From positions 50,885 to 114,884 of the forward strand of contig JBPFEG010000065.1 of assembly GCA_051061015.1 (NCBI GenBank): DNA of 64,000 bases. The letters run 5' to 3'. A model generated the notes under the pieces. It searched no databases, was not told the origin of the DNA, and saw nothing but the letters and a program-made list of their open reading frames with translations. Source of the DNA: Methylomicrobium sp051061015 (GTDB taxonomy: Bacteria > Pseudomonadota > Gammaproteobacteria > Methylococcales > Methylomonadaceae). The stretch's first letter is position 1; each line of letters begins with the position of its first letter. The translations under genes were made by a program, and so were the position numbers. Below are positions 16,467 through 26,235 of the stretch, one piece after another.

Positions 16467-19208
16467 TCACTTGCCCACCGTTTTCTTGATCACCGCCATC
16501 TCAGCACCTTCACTGGTTAATATCTCATTCGTTATATCACCCATACCTTGAATAATTCTTGCTATGCAGCCTGTCCAGCCGGTCTGGTGACTGGCGCCGA
16601 TGCCCGCCCCGTTATCGCCGTGGAAATATTCGTAGAACAGAACCAAGTCCTTCCAGTAGGGATCGGTCTGGAATTTTTCGCTTCCCCCATAGACCGGACG
16701 ACGGCCGTTGTCATTGCGGAGAAAAATGTTGGTCAAACGTTTACTCAGTTCCTGCGCCACCTCATAAAGGGTCAGGTACTGCCCCGACCCGGTCGGGCAT
16801 TCCACCTTAAACGCGTCGCCATAATAGGCATGGAGTCGTATCAGTGCAACTGTGAGCACGAAATTAACGGGCATCCAGACCGGTCCGCGCCAATTGGAGT
16901 TGCCGCCGAACATGCCGGTGTTGGAATCTCCTGGCAGGTAATCCACGCGGAATTCCTGACCCGCATAGTGAAACACAAACGGATGCTCCTGGTGATAGCG
17001 GGACAGCGAGCGGATGCCATAAGGACTGAAGAACTCGTTTTCATCCAACATCTTGGCGAGCAAGCGGTGCAATTTCTGCTCGTTGAACACCGACAGCATG
17101 CGCCGACCTGCCAGGCCAGGCTGACTGGGCAGGTGCATATTCGTTAAAAGTTCGGGGTGGCGGTGGTAAAAGGCTTGGGTCCGCTGAATGAAGTTGGGCA
17201 AGTTCTTAATCTCTGCTTCTTCAAACAGTGCCACGGCCGCTAGCGGCAGCAGCCCCACCATCGAGCGGACCTTCAAGCGCATGGCCGTACCATCCGGCAA
17301 ACGAAGGACATCGTAGAAGAAACCGTCCTCTTCATCCCACATTTCATCCTGATGCTCACCCAGACGGTCCATCGCCCCGGCAATCCACATCGTATGCTCG
17401 AAAAATTTGCTGACAAATTCTTCATACAGGGGATCATGAACCGCCAGTTCAACCGCAATCCGCAGCATCTGCTGGCTGAAAAAAACCATCCAGGCGGTAC
17501 CGTCCGCCTGTTCCATATACCCTCCGGTGGGCAGCGGCGAACTGCGGTCGAATACCCCGATGTTATCCAGCCCCAGGAAGCCTCCTTCAAAGACGTTGCT
17601 GCCCGTCCGGTCCTTGCGGTTGACCCACCAGGTGAAGTTGACCAGCAGTTTGGAAAAAGCGTACTTAAGAAAGTCGACATCGCCTTTCCCGTCATTGCGC
17701 GCCTTATCCATCATATAGATTTGCATCGTGGCAAAAGCGTGGACGGGCGGATTGACGTCGCCAAAGTTCCATTCGTAAGCCGGGATTTGCCCGTTGGGGT
17801 GCAGGTAATCGTTACGCAGCATCAGGTCCAACTGGGATTTGGCAAAGTCTGAGTCTACGATCGACAACGGCAGCATATGGAACGCCAGGTCCCAGGCGGC
17901 GAACCAGGGATATTCCCACTTATCTGGCATGGAGATGATGTCATTGCAGTAAGCGTGGAACCATTCGCCGTTGCGAACCCGATGGCGCTGCTCCGCTCTC
18001 GACCAGGGGGTGACATGATGTTCCTCCAGCCATTTGTCCACGTCGTAGTAGAAATACTGCTTCGACCACAGCATGCCGGCGAGCGCCTGACGCATCAGAT
18101 TGGCCCGATCCGGATCGGTTGCCTTGATCGCCGCTGGTGTGATCTCGTCGTAGAAGGCATCGGCTTCCTGCAAACGCATTTGGAAAACGCTGTCAAAACC
18201 CGTAAACGGAGTCGCCATCTGGCCCGGCGCGGTCCGGCTTAGACGCAGGCGAACCACTTGCGTTTCTCCGGCCCCTACCGTCAATTGATAGTGTGGGGAG
18301 ACTTTTGTCCCGATCTGAGCCGGATTGACCGCATCCTGCTGCCCGTGCACGAGATAATTGTTAATGCCATCCTTAACGTAAGGACTCGCGTTCGTTTCGG
18401 CAAAGAGACGGGCTTTGTTGGATTCATTCTCGGTAAACAACAGCGGAATCTTGCCCTCGCAGTAGAGATAGTAGTCGTCCAGGGACTCCCGAAAGAGGGG
18501 ATCGGAATGATAGGTATGCACGATGCTGCGTTCGGTATTCTCCAGTTTTTGCAGCACCGGTTTGCTGCCGCCGTCCGTCCAGGACCAGGTATTGCGGAAC
18601 CAGAGTGTCGGCAACACATGCAGGTGGGCGGCTTCCGGACCGCGGTTGGAGACACTGATTTTGATCAGCATGTCCTCCGCATCCACTTTGGCATATTCGA
18701 CAAAAATATCGAAATAGCGGTCTTCATCGAAAATGCCGGTATCCAGAAGTTCGTACTCCGGCTCGTTCCGGCTGCGTGGTCGGTTGGTTTTTATGAGATC
18801 TACATAGGGATAAGCCGCCTGCGGATATTTGTACAGATATTTCATGTAGGAATGGGTAGGCGTACTGTCGAGGTAAAAGTAATACTCCTTCACGTCCTCG
18901 CCATGGTTACCTTCGCTGTTGGTCAATCCGAACAACCGTTCCTTCAGGATTGGGTCTTTCCCGTTCCATAAGGCCAGGGCAAAACAGAGAATTTGATGGT
19001 CGTCCGAAATGCCGCCCAAGCCGTCTTCTCCCCAGCGATAGGCGCGTGAACGCGCCTGGTCGTGTGTGAAATAATTCCAGGCATCGCCGTTAGCGCTATA
19101 GTCTTCCCGTACCGTTCCCCATTGCCGCTCGCTGAGGTAAGGTCCCCATTTTTTCCATGGAATATTGCGCTCCCGGGCTTCTTGCAGCCTAATCTGTTCC
19201 TCTGTCAT
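16467..19208 (-). CDS. MGH1-like (GH63-type) glucosidase
   Basis: Large glycosidase of 913 aa, usually annotated as glucosidase or mannosylglycerate-hydrolase-like. The N-terminal region has the family hallmark WKKWGPYLSERQWGTVREDY, then WNYFTHDQARSRAYRWGEDG. The second half is an (alpha/alpha)6 barrel with WFFHAYCND-like and PWFAAWDLAFHMLP motifs, and ends in NSNWRGPVWMPVNF and HQTGWTGCIA. No signal peptide is seen, so it acts in the cytoplasm. Family members cleave alpha-glucosyl units from compatible solutes or short oligosaccharides. ATG 19208 with an upstream AGG is chosen over a GTG three codons earlier. Regulon site 3 lies 140 nt upstream. Confidence 0.85.
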   Translation of the reverse strand: MTEEQIRLQEARERNIPWKKWGPYLSERQWGTVREDYSANGDAWNYFTHDQARSRAYRWGEDGLGGISDDHQILCFALALWNGKDPILKERLFGLTNSEGNHGEDVKEYYFYLDSTPTHSYMKYLYKYPQAAYPYVDLIKTNRPRSRNEPEYELLDTGIFDEDRYFDIFVEYAKVDAEDMLIKISVSNRGPEAAHLHVLPTLWFRNTWSWTDGGSKPVLQKLENTERSIVHTYHSDPLFRESLDDYYLYCEGKIPLLFTENESNKARLFAETNASPYVKDGINNYLVHGQQDAVNPAQIGTKVSPHYQLTVGAGETQVVRLRLSRTAPGQMATPFTGFDSVFQMRLQEADAFYDEITPAAIKATDPDRANLMRQALAGMLWSKQYFYYDVDKWLEEHHVTPWSRAEQRHRVRNGEWFHAYCNDIISMPDKWEYPWFAAWDLAFHMLPLSIVDSDFAKSQLDLMLRNDYLHPNGQIPAYEWNFGDVNPPVHAFATMQIYMMDKARNDGKGDVDFLKYAFSKLLVNFTWWVNRKDRTGSNVFEGGFLGLDNIGVFDRSSPLPTGGYMEQADGTAWMVFFSQQMLRIAVELAVHDPLYEEFVSKFFEHTMWIAGAMDRLGEHQDEMWDEEDGFFYDVLRLPDGTAMRLKVRSMVGLLPLAAVALFEEAEIKNLPNFIQRTQAFYHRHPELLTNMHLPSQPGLAGRRMLSVFNEQKLHRLLAKMLDENEFFSPYGIRSLSRYHQEHPFVFHYAGQEFRVDYLPGDSNTGMFGGNSNWRGPVWMPVNFVLTVALIRLHAYYGDAFKVECPTGSGQYLTLYEVAQELSKRLTNIFLRNDNGRRPVYGGSEKFQTDPYWKDLVLFYEYFHGDNGAGIGASHQTGWTGCIARIIQGMGDITNEILTSEGAEMAVIKKTVGK

Positions 19209-19317
19209 ATCGTGCACCTGGCTTTAGTCATACTGAGTCGCCTTAGTAATAATTTATATACGCCCATGCCTTATTTGTCGGAAGACCGATTCGTTAATCC
19301 TAAGACGATAAAGCATC

Positions 19318-19363
19318 ATTTTATGCCTGTGCAAAGAGACCGAACTATTGGACTTTAGTCCAA
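19318..19363 (-). promoter_or_regulatory. Regulon promoter, site 3 (glycosidase operon)
   Basis: A perfect palindrome TTGGACTTTAGTCCAA at 19348-19363 lies in the 408-nt intergenic space. On the minus strand it is followed by TAG and a -10 box TAAAAT at 19318-19323, 25 nt past the dyad. It points toward the glucosidase gene. The remainder of the interval (to 19616) shows only a possible TTGACT/TACAGA promoter for the opposite K+ channel gene. Confidence 0.75.
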
Positions 19364-19616
19364 GTTGACTTTAAGAAACAGCAAAAATACAGAATCCGAA
19401 AGTGCTAAAAGAGATGAGTTTTGGAATGGATCGATGTTTTCGCTTTCTTTTCAAACGCTGTCTATAGATTTTGGCATCACGTTTGTTATCAGTGGCCTTA
19501 AGCGCGATGACTCTAGTATAAAACCCAGCCGCTATCGACAGTAATTACATTATGTCATACTGTAATAAAGCGAATCTCTTTGTATAAAACCCTCATTATC
19601 CGGAGCGAGTCTTTAG

Positions 19617-20297
19617 ATGCCCACACTGACGCGTCGGTCAAAGGCCGGCAATTATGCTTTCCTGCTATCCGGCTTACTTATTCTTTTCTTGCTGATGCCT
19701 CTTTTGAGCACCTTTCCAGCCTTGGCAAAGAATGCTTTTTTGATGCGGGTTACCTTGCAGGGTGGATACAGCGCTTTGATGTTGATGGGAATCTGGGGAC
19801 TGCCTCGCGAAAACAACCTTTTCAAGTTCGGATTAGCACTCGCTTTACTAACAGTTACCCTCACCACTATCAATATTTTTTATGACAGCATCGCGATCGA
19901 ATTGTGCATAAGCGCGGCAGCGCTTTTGTTTTCCATTGGCAGCGCCGTCATTGCAGCCAAGCATGTGATCGGAGGAACTCAGGTCGACCGCAACCTGCTC
20001 TTCGGGGCCATGTGCGTTTATCTGTTGATGGGGCTGATTTGGGCGATCTTGTATGGCTTAATCTTTCAATTTTGGCCGGGGGCATTTAACGGTATGGAAG
20101 GGGTTAACGGGAAAGTTCCCATGGATACCCTGCTCTACTACAGCTTTGTCACCCTGGCAGGGCTCGGGTATGGCGACATTACTCCTGTTATACCGTTGGC
20201 GCGGACACTTGCGTATTTCGAAGTGATTAGCGGCCAACTCTACATTGCAGTTTTATTGGCGGGATTGGTAGGACTTTTTTTAAACGATCGCAAATAG
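19617..20297 (+). CDS. Two-TM-pore potassium channel family protein
   Basis: A 226-aa inner-membrane protein with about five or six hydrophobic segments and a C-terminal pore loop: TLLYYSFVTLAGLGYGDITP. The selectivity filter reads G-L-G-Y-G-D at residues 182-187, so the usual Thr of TVGYG is replaced by Gly. Helices flanking the pore (~128-150 and ~195-218) fit Ion_trans_2. It has no RCK or cyclic-nucleotide domain. Probably K+ efflux or membrane-potential control. It is divergent from the glucosidase gene. Confidence 0.8.
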   Translation: MPTLTRRSKAGNYAFLLSGLLILFLLMPLLSTFPALAKNAFLMRVTLQGGYSALMLMGIWGLPRENNLFKFGLALALLTVTLTTINIFYDSIAIELCISAAALLFSIGSAVIAAKHVIGGTQVDRNLLFGAMCVYLLMGLIWAILYGLIFQFWPGAFNGMEGVNGKVPMDTLLYYSFVTLAGLGYGDITPVIPLARTLAYFEVISGQLYIAVLLAGLVGLFLNDRK

Positions 20298-20494
20298 TAA
20301 AGATTGACAAGTTTCGGGATTTTTTAACGCGCCGAAATGATAAGCGGTCCGCCCGCCGTTTAGGGTTCTCAAGGCAAGGTGTGCTATAGACGATTCCGCG
20401 TTTTCCCAGCGTTTCATAGACTTTTTCGATAGATAGAACATCGCTCGGGAAATACTGGCCCCGATTATGTTTTAGCCTCGCGTCAATATAGATG

Positions 20495-21277
20495 CTAATT
20501 TAGCCAGAGAGGTCTGCCGTCATTGTATTGCTTATATTTCTCGTTATTTTCTATGATGCGCCGCTTGATGGATTCCAACTTGCTCATTTTGCGCTTTCCG
20601 ATTTCAGACTTGATGCTTCGCTCTCCATTCTCGTCGTTTAGGAGTATCACCTTTTGATCAGCATCGAATAAATATATGGCCTGAAGATCCTTGCGATCCT
20701 TTCCTGACTTAATCTCTTTATCAAGATGATCCAGCACGAGAGATTCAGTGCGATCATCATTCAACCACACCAGGACCATGTGAGGTTGGCCCGATTGCCG
20801 AATATTTACATACCCCAGATAAAGGTTTTTCTTGGGAATCCCCATCAGGCGGAGCATAACAAATTTTCCAATTGCCATGTCCTCGCAGTCACCGCCGAAT
20901 CTGGCCAGCGTTTCTAACGGAGTGGCCCAATAATCGTCCTCATTCCATAGCTCCTTATCTGATAGCCACGGAAATAGATTTAAAGCCGTATTTACTATCT
21001 CCAGCTTTTCTCGAACCGATTTCTGCTGATTTGTTTGCATCAGGTCATAGACATATCGCATACGCTTGCCTGACTCTATCCCGTACTCCTTCTCTATTTG
21101 ATTAAAAACGTTTTCAGACCACGGCGTTAAAACCACCTTACCTTCTGAAGAGTATTTATTAATAGGATCGAGAGATGATCCTCCATCTGCCCCAACTCTG
21201 GCAGAAAATCCTTGAAAAGATAACTGTAACAGTAGCAGCAAGACCAAGCTATGAGGAATCTGTTTTCTATTTGTCAT
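20495..21277 (-). CDS. LapG-like periplasmic cysteine protease (BTLCP)
   Basis: A 260-aa transglutaminase-like cysteine proteinase (PF06035). The signal peptide runs to ~26. The catalytic triad is visible as Cys131 in FGGDCEDMAI, His166 in QPHMVLVW and Asp183 in VLDHLD. In pseudomonads and Legionella, LapG cleaves the N-terminus of a surface adhesin and is held inactive by the c-di-GMP receptor LapD, controlling biofilm release. No lapD or adhesin gene is nearby. A preceding AAGAGG supports the ATG. It stands alone, opposite the K+ channel. Confidence 0.83.
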   Translation of the reverse strand: MTNRKQIPHSLVLLLLLQLSFQGFSARVGADGGSSLDPINKYSSEGKVVLTPWSENVFNQIEKEYGIESGKRMRYVYDLMQTNQQKSVREKLEIVNTALNLFPWLSDKELWNEDDYWATPLETLARFGGDCEDMAIGKFVMLRLMGIPKKNLYLGYVNIRQSGQPHMVLVWLNDDRTESLVLDHLDKEIKSGKDRKDLQAIYLFDADQKVILLNDENGERSIKSEIGKRKMSKLESIKRRIIENNEKYKQYNDGRPLWLN

Positions 21278-21353
21278 GGAACACCTCTTAATTAAATCCG
21301 TAAAATTCGTCTACCAGCAGACCAATACACTATTTGTTTAAATTCTTAGTCGG

Positions 21354-22061
21354 TTAACGAATGTCCTTAATGATACGCATGGCTTCATCGACATTATCGG
21401 CACGAAGAATAAACTCCAAATCACCCTCCCCAATCACACCTTCCTTCACCATGGTTTGATAGCCAAATTGTCGAAGATGCTCCCAAAAATCGCCCCCCAT
21501 CCCGATGATAGGAAATTCTTCCAATTTGCCGGTCTGGACCAGAGTAATGACTTCAAAAGCTTCATCCAGGGTGCCGAAACCGCCGGGCATCACCACAAAG
21601 GCACTTGAATATTTAATCAGCATCACCTTACGAATGAAAAAATGCTCGAACTCGATAAATTGGTCAAGGTAAGGATTGGGTTTTTGTTCGAAAGGCAGTG
21701 TAATGTTACAACCCAGGCTGGCGCCTCCCGCCTCTTTGGCTCCGCGGTTCGCAGCTTCCATGATGCCGGGACCTCCTCCGGTCATCACCGCGAAGCCTGC
21801 GTTTGCCAACGCTCTTCCCAAGTCACGGGCCAAGCGATAATAGGGATGATCTTCTTTAAATCTGGCCGAGCCGAACACCGTGATGCATTTTCTGTCGAGG
21901 TTAAAGCTTTCGAAGCCGCGTAAAAACTCCAGAAAAAAAGTAACGGCGCTTTCCAGATCTTGCTCCCGGTTGCGCCGGCCGGACAAAAAGGCTTTCTCAG
22001 CACCCTCGACCCTGCCTAATAACGAATAATTTTTAGTAGAAGGAGGATTATTAGTGTTCAT
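21354..22061 (-). CDS. LOG-family nucleotide phosphoribohydrolase (TIGR00730)
   Basis: A 235-aa Rossmann-fold protein of the LOG/YgdH family with the signatures GGGPGIMEAANRGAKEAGG and PGGFGTLDEAFEVITLVQTGK. The second carries the catalytic Glu. Members hydrolyse nucleoside 5'-monophosphates or cytokinin ribotides to base and ribose 5-phosphate. ATG 22061 has GGAG six nt upstream; the longer form uses TTG and would bury that site. It ends the glycogen-acetate operon, 105 nt after ackA. Supply of ribose phosphate to the phosphoketolase pathway is a possible but unproven link. Confidence 0.82.
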   Translation of the reverse strand: MNTNNPPSTKNYSLLGRVEGAEKAFLSGRRNREQDLESAVTFFLEFLRGFESFNLDRKCITVFGSARFKEDHPYYRLARDLGRALANAGFAVMTGGGPGIMEAANRGAKEAGGASLGCNITLPFEQKPNPYLDQFIEFEHFFIRKVMLIKYSSAFVVMPGGFGTLDEAFEVITLVQTGKLEEFPIIGMGGDFWEHLRQFGYQTMVKEGVIGEGDLEFILRADNVDEAMRIIKDIR

Positions 22062-22166
22062 ATTGATCTCCAAGTCATGTCTAATTTATCCTGAATTTAA
22101 CTTCAATCGACGAGGTCGAGGGTCTCCTTGGTGATAGTAAACTACTTTGAAAAATCAATACGATGG

Positions 22167-23399
22167 CTAGTCATTTAGGACAGAAAGCGCTTCACGCGCG
22201 ATCTGTAACTCTTCGTTCGTGCGCACGGCCAGGACGCGAACCGTATGGCCGATAAGCCCTATCTCGCTGATTTCTTCAAGCGCTCTGTCATTGGCTTGCG
22301 GATCGATGGCAATGCCGAGTTTGTCAAGGCCCTTACAAACCCTGTTTCGAATCAATGACGCGTTCTCGCCAACGCCGCCGGTGAAAACGAGCGCATCCAG
22401 ACCCTCCAGCACGACAAAATATGCGCCGATATATTTTCGGATGCGGTAACAATAAACCTCCAACGCCAGTCGGGCGCGTTCGTCGCCGGCCTGCTCGCTT
22501 GCCAATACTTCGCGCAAGTCGTTGCTGCCGCATAAGCCTTTCAAGCCCGAATCTCTGTTGAGGGCTTCCTGAAGTTCGCTCGAACTCTGACCTAGCACGT
22601 TTTCGAGATAGAGCGGTATCGCCGCATCCAAATCGCCGCACCGGGTTCCCATGACCAGGCCTTCTAAAGGGGTGAAACCCATCGACGTATCGATACAGCG
22701 TCCGTTCTGTATTGCCGCGGCGCTGGCGCCATTGCCGAGATGCAGGGTAATTAATTTAAGATCCTCGAGCGGGCGCTGCAAATAGTCGGCCGCCCGACTT
22801 GCGACATAACGATGGGAACTGCCGTGAAATCCATAACGGCGAATGCCATGGCCGCTATACCACACTTCGGGGATCGCATAGCGAAAAGCGTGGGGCGGCA
22901 TGGTTTGATGAAAAGCGGTATCGAAAACGGCCACTTGCGGCACGGAAGGAAAAATATCCCGGCATGCTTCGATGCCGGTCAGATTGGCCGGATTATGCAG
23001 CGGCGCCAACGGGATCAGCTTTCGAATCGTATCGATCACCGTCTGATCGATCGCGATCGATGCCGAAAAGGCCTCCCCGCCATGGACCACACGATGACCG
23101 ATCGCATCGGGTCCATCCCCTGCTTCAAATCCGAAGGCGCTGCGTAGAATCGCGGCTATATGGGCGAAGGCCGCTCGATGGTCAGGGGCTTCGATTTCTT
23201 GCTTCCGTTCCACCAGTTCGCCTTGCGCATTTTCTGCCCGGTGCCGAATCAGGCTGACGCTTTCACCGATACGTTCGAGTAGCCCGTTGGCAAGCAAATG
23301 ATCTGGCTCCATTGCAAACAATCCATACTTGATCGAAGAACTGCCGCAATTGATCACTAATATTTTAAGGGCGTCGCGCTGAGTTGCTTCACTGCTCAT
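22167..23399 (-). CDS. ackA: Acetate kinase
   Basis: Converts acetyl phosphate and ADP to acetate and ATP. The 410-aa protein has all family signatures: NCGSSSIKYGLF at the N-terminus, IGHRVVHGGE, FDTAFHQTMPPHAFRYAIP, FHGSSHRYV, LHLGNGAS, GFTPLEGLVMGTRCGD and FTGGVGENA. ATG 23399 lies 7 nt after the glgX stop, showing tight coupling. Together with the phosphoketolase encoded 8 kb away it completes a route from fructose 6-phosphate to acetate and ATP without pyruvate. No phosphotransacetylase gene is in the window. Confidence 0.96.
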   Translation of the reverse strand: MSSEATQRDALKILVINCGSSSIKYGLFAMEPDHLLANGLLERIGESVSLIRHRAENAQGELVERKQEIEAPDHRAAFAHIAAILRSAFGFEAGDGPDAIGHRVVHGGEAFSASIAIDQTVIDTIRKLIPLAPLHNPANLTGIEACRDIFPSVPQVAVFDTAFHQTMPPHAFRYAIPEVWYSGHGIRRYGFHGSSHRYVASRAADYLQRPLEDLKLITLHLGNGASAAAIQNGRCIDTSMGFTPLEGLVMGTRCGDLDAAIPLYLENVLGQSSSELQEALNRDSGLKGLCGSNDLREVLASEQAGDERARLALEVYCYRIRKYIGAYFVVLEGLDALVFTGGVGENASLIRNRVCKGLDKLGIAIDPQANDRALEEISEIGLIGHTVRVLAVRTNEELQIAREALSVLND

Positions 23400-23406
23400 G
23401 CTTTGA

Positions 23407-25491
23407 TCATCCGCGCGCCTCGAACACGGCGATCGTGCGTCTGGGTATTGGATAAGTCGAACCATCGAAAGCCTTTTGCCGATCGCGCGGCAGGATGTCG
23501 TCAGGCCCTGTGCGCGAGGTATCCAGCGCCAGGTGCCACTTTCGTCCGGGTATCTTGGGCAAGGAAGCCTCCACTGTCCGCTCCGACATATTTAAAATCA
23601 CATGCACGTCTTCCTCTTCGCCGGCCAGCCCGGCCAATGTATAAGCCAAAAATTGAGCACTGTAATCAAACCATAATGGCTCGTCCAGCCGATAGCCATG
23701 CCAGGATATATCCCGTAGACCGCGGCCGGGAACCTCTTCTCCGGTAAAATATTCGCTTCGGTTCAGATTCGGGTGCCGACGTCTTAAGGCAATCAGTTCC
23801 TTCACGAAACGCAGCATATCGTGATTTTTTTCGACGCGGCTCCAGTCGAACCACGACAACTCATTATCTTGACACCAGGCATTATTATTGCCTTTTTGCG
23901 TATGCAATACCTCATCGCCGGCCAGAAGCATTGGAATCCCTTGGCTCAATAACAGGATGCTGATCAAGTTTTTGGCTTGCCGTCGCCTGAGGGCTAAAAC
24001 ATCCGCATTATCGGTCTCGCCTTCCGCGCCGCAATTCCAGGACATATTGTTATCGCACCCGTCGCGATTATTTTCACCGTTCGCTTCGTTGTGTTTGCTG
24101 TTATAGCTGACCAAATCGTGCAGCGTAAAACCGTCATGACAGCTGATGAAATTAATGCTATGAAGCGGCAAACGGTCTCCATCTGCATAAAGATCGCTGC
24201 TGCCGGCAAGGCATGAGGCGACTTCACCGACCAGCCCCGGATCGCCGCGGACGAATCGCCGAATCACATCGCGATAGCGGCCGTTCCACTCCGCCCAGCG
24301 TAAGCCGGGAAACGATCCGACATGATAAAGGCCCGAAGCATCCCATGCCTCCGCAATCATGGGCACCTCGTGAAGTGCATGCGAAAACTCGATCCGCCAG
24401 GGCAGCGACGGATTGGCCTGGGGAGCGCCATCTTCGCCGCGCGTGAAGACGCTGGCGAGATCGAAGCGAAAACCGTCCACATGCATCTTCTCGACCCAAT
24501 ACTCCAGGCAATGCACGATGAACTGCGTCACCAGCGGATGATTACAATTCACACTGTTGCCGCAGCCGGTGTAATCACGATAATAAGTCCGGTTATGAGG
24601 TTCGAGATGATAAAAAATTTCGTTACAAAAACCCTTAAAGTTGATCACCGGGCCATCATGGCCGCCTTCCGCCGTATGATTGAAGACCACGTCGAGTATC
24701 ACGCCGATGCCGGCATCATGCAGGGCTTTGACCAAGTCCTTAAACTCACGAGCATGCGTTCCTAATTCAGGGGTCACGCAATAACCGGGATGTGGGCTGA
24801 AAAAACTATGCGTGTTGTACCCCCAGTAATTCTTCAATCCTTTTGCTGCCACGTTATCCGGCACGAATTGTTCGTCGAAAGCCATCACCGGCAACAGCTC
24901 AACATGCGTAATACCCAGTTCCTGTAAGTAAGGGATTTTTTCGATCAGGCCGGCAAAGGTGCCGGGATGCCCTACGCCTGCCGAAGGATGGCGCGTAAAT
25001 CCTCCGACATGCAGTTCATAGATCACCGCACCTTCGAGACCCCGTTTACGAGACCGTTCGTTCGCCCATAAATAATCTGGTTTCGCGACTACTCCCCGAT
25101 AGGATGAGCGGCTTTCGTCATTCGGATCGGATGCGCGGCGCCGATTCCAAAAGACGTCAGTAACCGCCTTGGCCCAAGGATCGACGAGTTCCTTTTTTGG
25201 ATTGAAGCGTCTTCCGGTCGAAGCCGTATCGTCCGGTCCAAATATACGCCAGGTATAATGGATTCCGGAAAGAAGCCCTTCGACAAACACATGCCAGAAA
25301 AAAAACGACCGGTTCGTTTTGGGATTGAGGCGGATGATCTGAAACGGTTCCAGACTCTCGGCTGCTTCATAGAGCAAAAGCTCGGCGCTACTTGCATGAC
25401 GGCTGAATACTGAAAAATTCACGCCGGCATCGCTGACCGTTGCCCCGGTCGGAAAATACGAGCCGATGCTGGTTTTATATGAAAGAGTCAC
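23407..25491 (-). CDS. glgX: Glycogen debranching enzyme GlgX
   Basis: A 694-aa GH13 isoamylase-type enzyme that removes alpha-1,6 branches left by glycogen phosphorylase. The N-terminal CBM48-like domain (GVNFSVFSRHA) is followed by a barrel with DVVFNHTAEG, GFRFDLASVF (nucleophile Asp), IAEAWDA (acid/base Glu) and FISCHDGFTLHDLVSYN. Its length fits the family (~650-750). It lies between the phosphatase-fold gene (22 nt upstream) and ackA (7 nt downstream), inside the glycogen-acetate operon. Confidence 0.95.
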   Translation of the reverse strand: MTLSYKTSIGSYFPTGATVSDAGVNFSVFSRHASSAELLLYEAAESLEPFQIIRLNPKTNRSFFFWHVFVEGLLSGIHYTWRIFGPDDTASTGRRFNPKKELVDPWAKAVTDVFWNRRRASDPNDESRSSYRGVVAKPDYLWANERSRKRGLEGAVIYELHVGGFTRHPSAGVGHPGTFAGLIEKIPYLQELGITHVELLPVMAFDEQFVPDNVAAKGLKNYWGYNTHSFFSPHPGYCVTPELGTHAREFKDLVKALHDAGIGVILDVVFNHTAEGGHDGPVINFKGFCNEIFYHLEPHNRTYYRDYTGCGNSVNCNHPLVTQFIVHCLEYWVEKMHVDGFRFDLASVFTRGEDGAPQANPSLPWRIEFSHALHEVPMIAEAWDASGLYHVGSFPGLRWAEWNGRYRDVIRRFVRGDPGLVGEVASCLAGSSDLYADGDRLPLHSINFISCHDGFTLHDLVSYNSKHNEANGENNRDGCDNNMSWNCGAEGETDNADVLALRRRQAKNLISILLLSQGIPMLLAGDEVLHTQKGNNNAWCQDNELSWFDWSRVEKNHDMLRFVKELIALRRRHPNLNRSEYFTGEEVPGRGLRDISWHGYRLDEPLWFDYSAQFLAYTLAGLAGEEEDVHVILNMSERTVEASLPKIPGRKWHLALDTSRTGPDDILPRDRQKAFDGSTYPIPRRTIAVFEARG

Positions 25492-25513
25492 TGCAATTTA
25501 CTCCCTAAAACGT

Positions 25514-26152
25514 TCAAGTCCCCGCGCGATTGCGCAACTGCTCGGGCATGTAGCTGCGATCGCTCAAAACTTCCAGCATCGGTCCATAAGTCACGAACTT
25601 GACAATCGAAACGGAAGCCGCAGGAGCGTTAATTCGATCTCGGTAACGGCCAATGTCAATTCCCAATAGGCTGCAGAGGATAATGCGTATGGTCGCCTTA
25701 TGGGATACCACCAGCACATTGCCATCCTTGTATTTGGACTCGATCTCGGTAATGATCGGAAGCGCGCGGGCGGCTATCTGAATCGCGGTTTCGCCGCCGG
25801 TCGGCGGATTCCAGGCCGGATCGGTCTGCCAGCGTAGATAATCTTGATCATAATGTTGTCTGACATAATCCAACTCTTGATCTTCCCACGCGCCATAACT
25901 GATTTCACGGAGTCCTTCCCTGATCTGCATGGACAGACCCAAGGCGTCGCATAAAGGCTGTGCGGTCCCTATCGCTCTTTTCATCGGGCTGACGTAGACA
26001 TCGGCCCAGGGGATCGAGCGATACGCCTCGGCAAAACATTGCGCCATTTGCTTGCCTTCCGAGGTGAGTTCGGCATCGAGATCGCCACAATAGGCGCCCC
26101 GTTGGCTGTATGTCGTCTCTCCGTGACGAAGCAGGTAGATTTTCAGTGTCAT
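25514..26152 (-). CDS. Histidine phosphatase (phosphoglycerate-mutase-like)
   Basis: A 212-aa member of the histidine phosphatase superfamily. The catalytic motif LLRHGETTYSQRG is at the N-terminus (His ~10). The second core residues appear in the Glu-containing LREISYGAWEDQE and in VVSHKATIRIIL (His ~160). In this operon it may be a sugar-phosphate phosphatase (GpmB/CobC-like) or a mutase; the sequence cannot decide. AAGGAG precedes the ATG. It sits between pgi and glgX, which implies a role in glycogen-derived hexose phosphate flux. Confidence 0.82.
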   Translation of the reverse strand: MTLKIYLLRHGETTYSQRGAYCGDLDAELTSEGKQMAQCFAEAYRSIPWADVYVSPMKRAIGTAQPLCDALGLSMQIREGLREISYGAWEDQELDYVRQHYDQDYLRWQTDPAWNPPTGGETAIQIAARALPIITEIESKYKDGNVLVVSHKATIRIILCSLLGIDIGRYRDRINAPAASVSIVKFVTYGPMLEVLSDRSYMPEQLRNRAGT

Positions 26153-26235
26153 GCTTGTATGGCTCCTTTGTTACAAGACAAACTCAGCGATTTAACGGCG
26201 GCGTACCTTATTCAGGAAGAACGGAGAATGACTTT

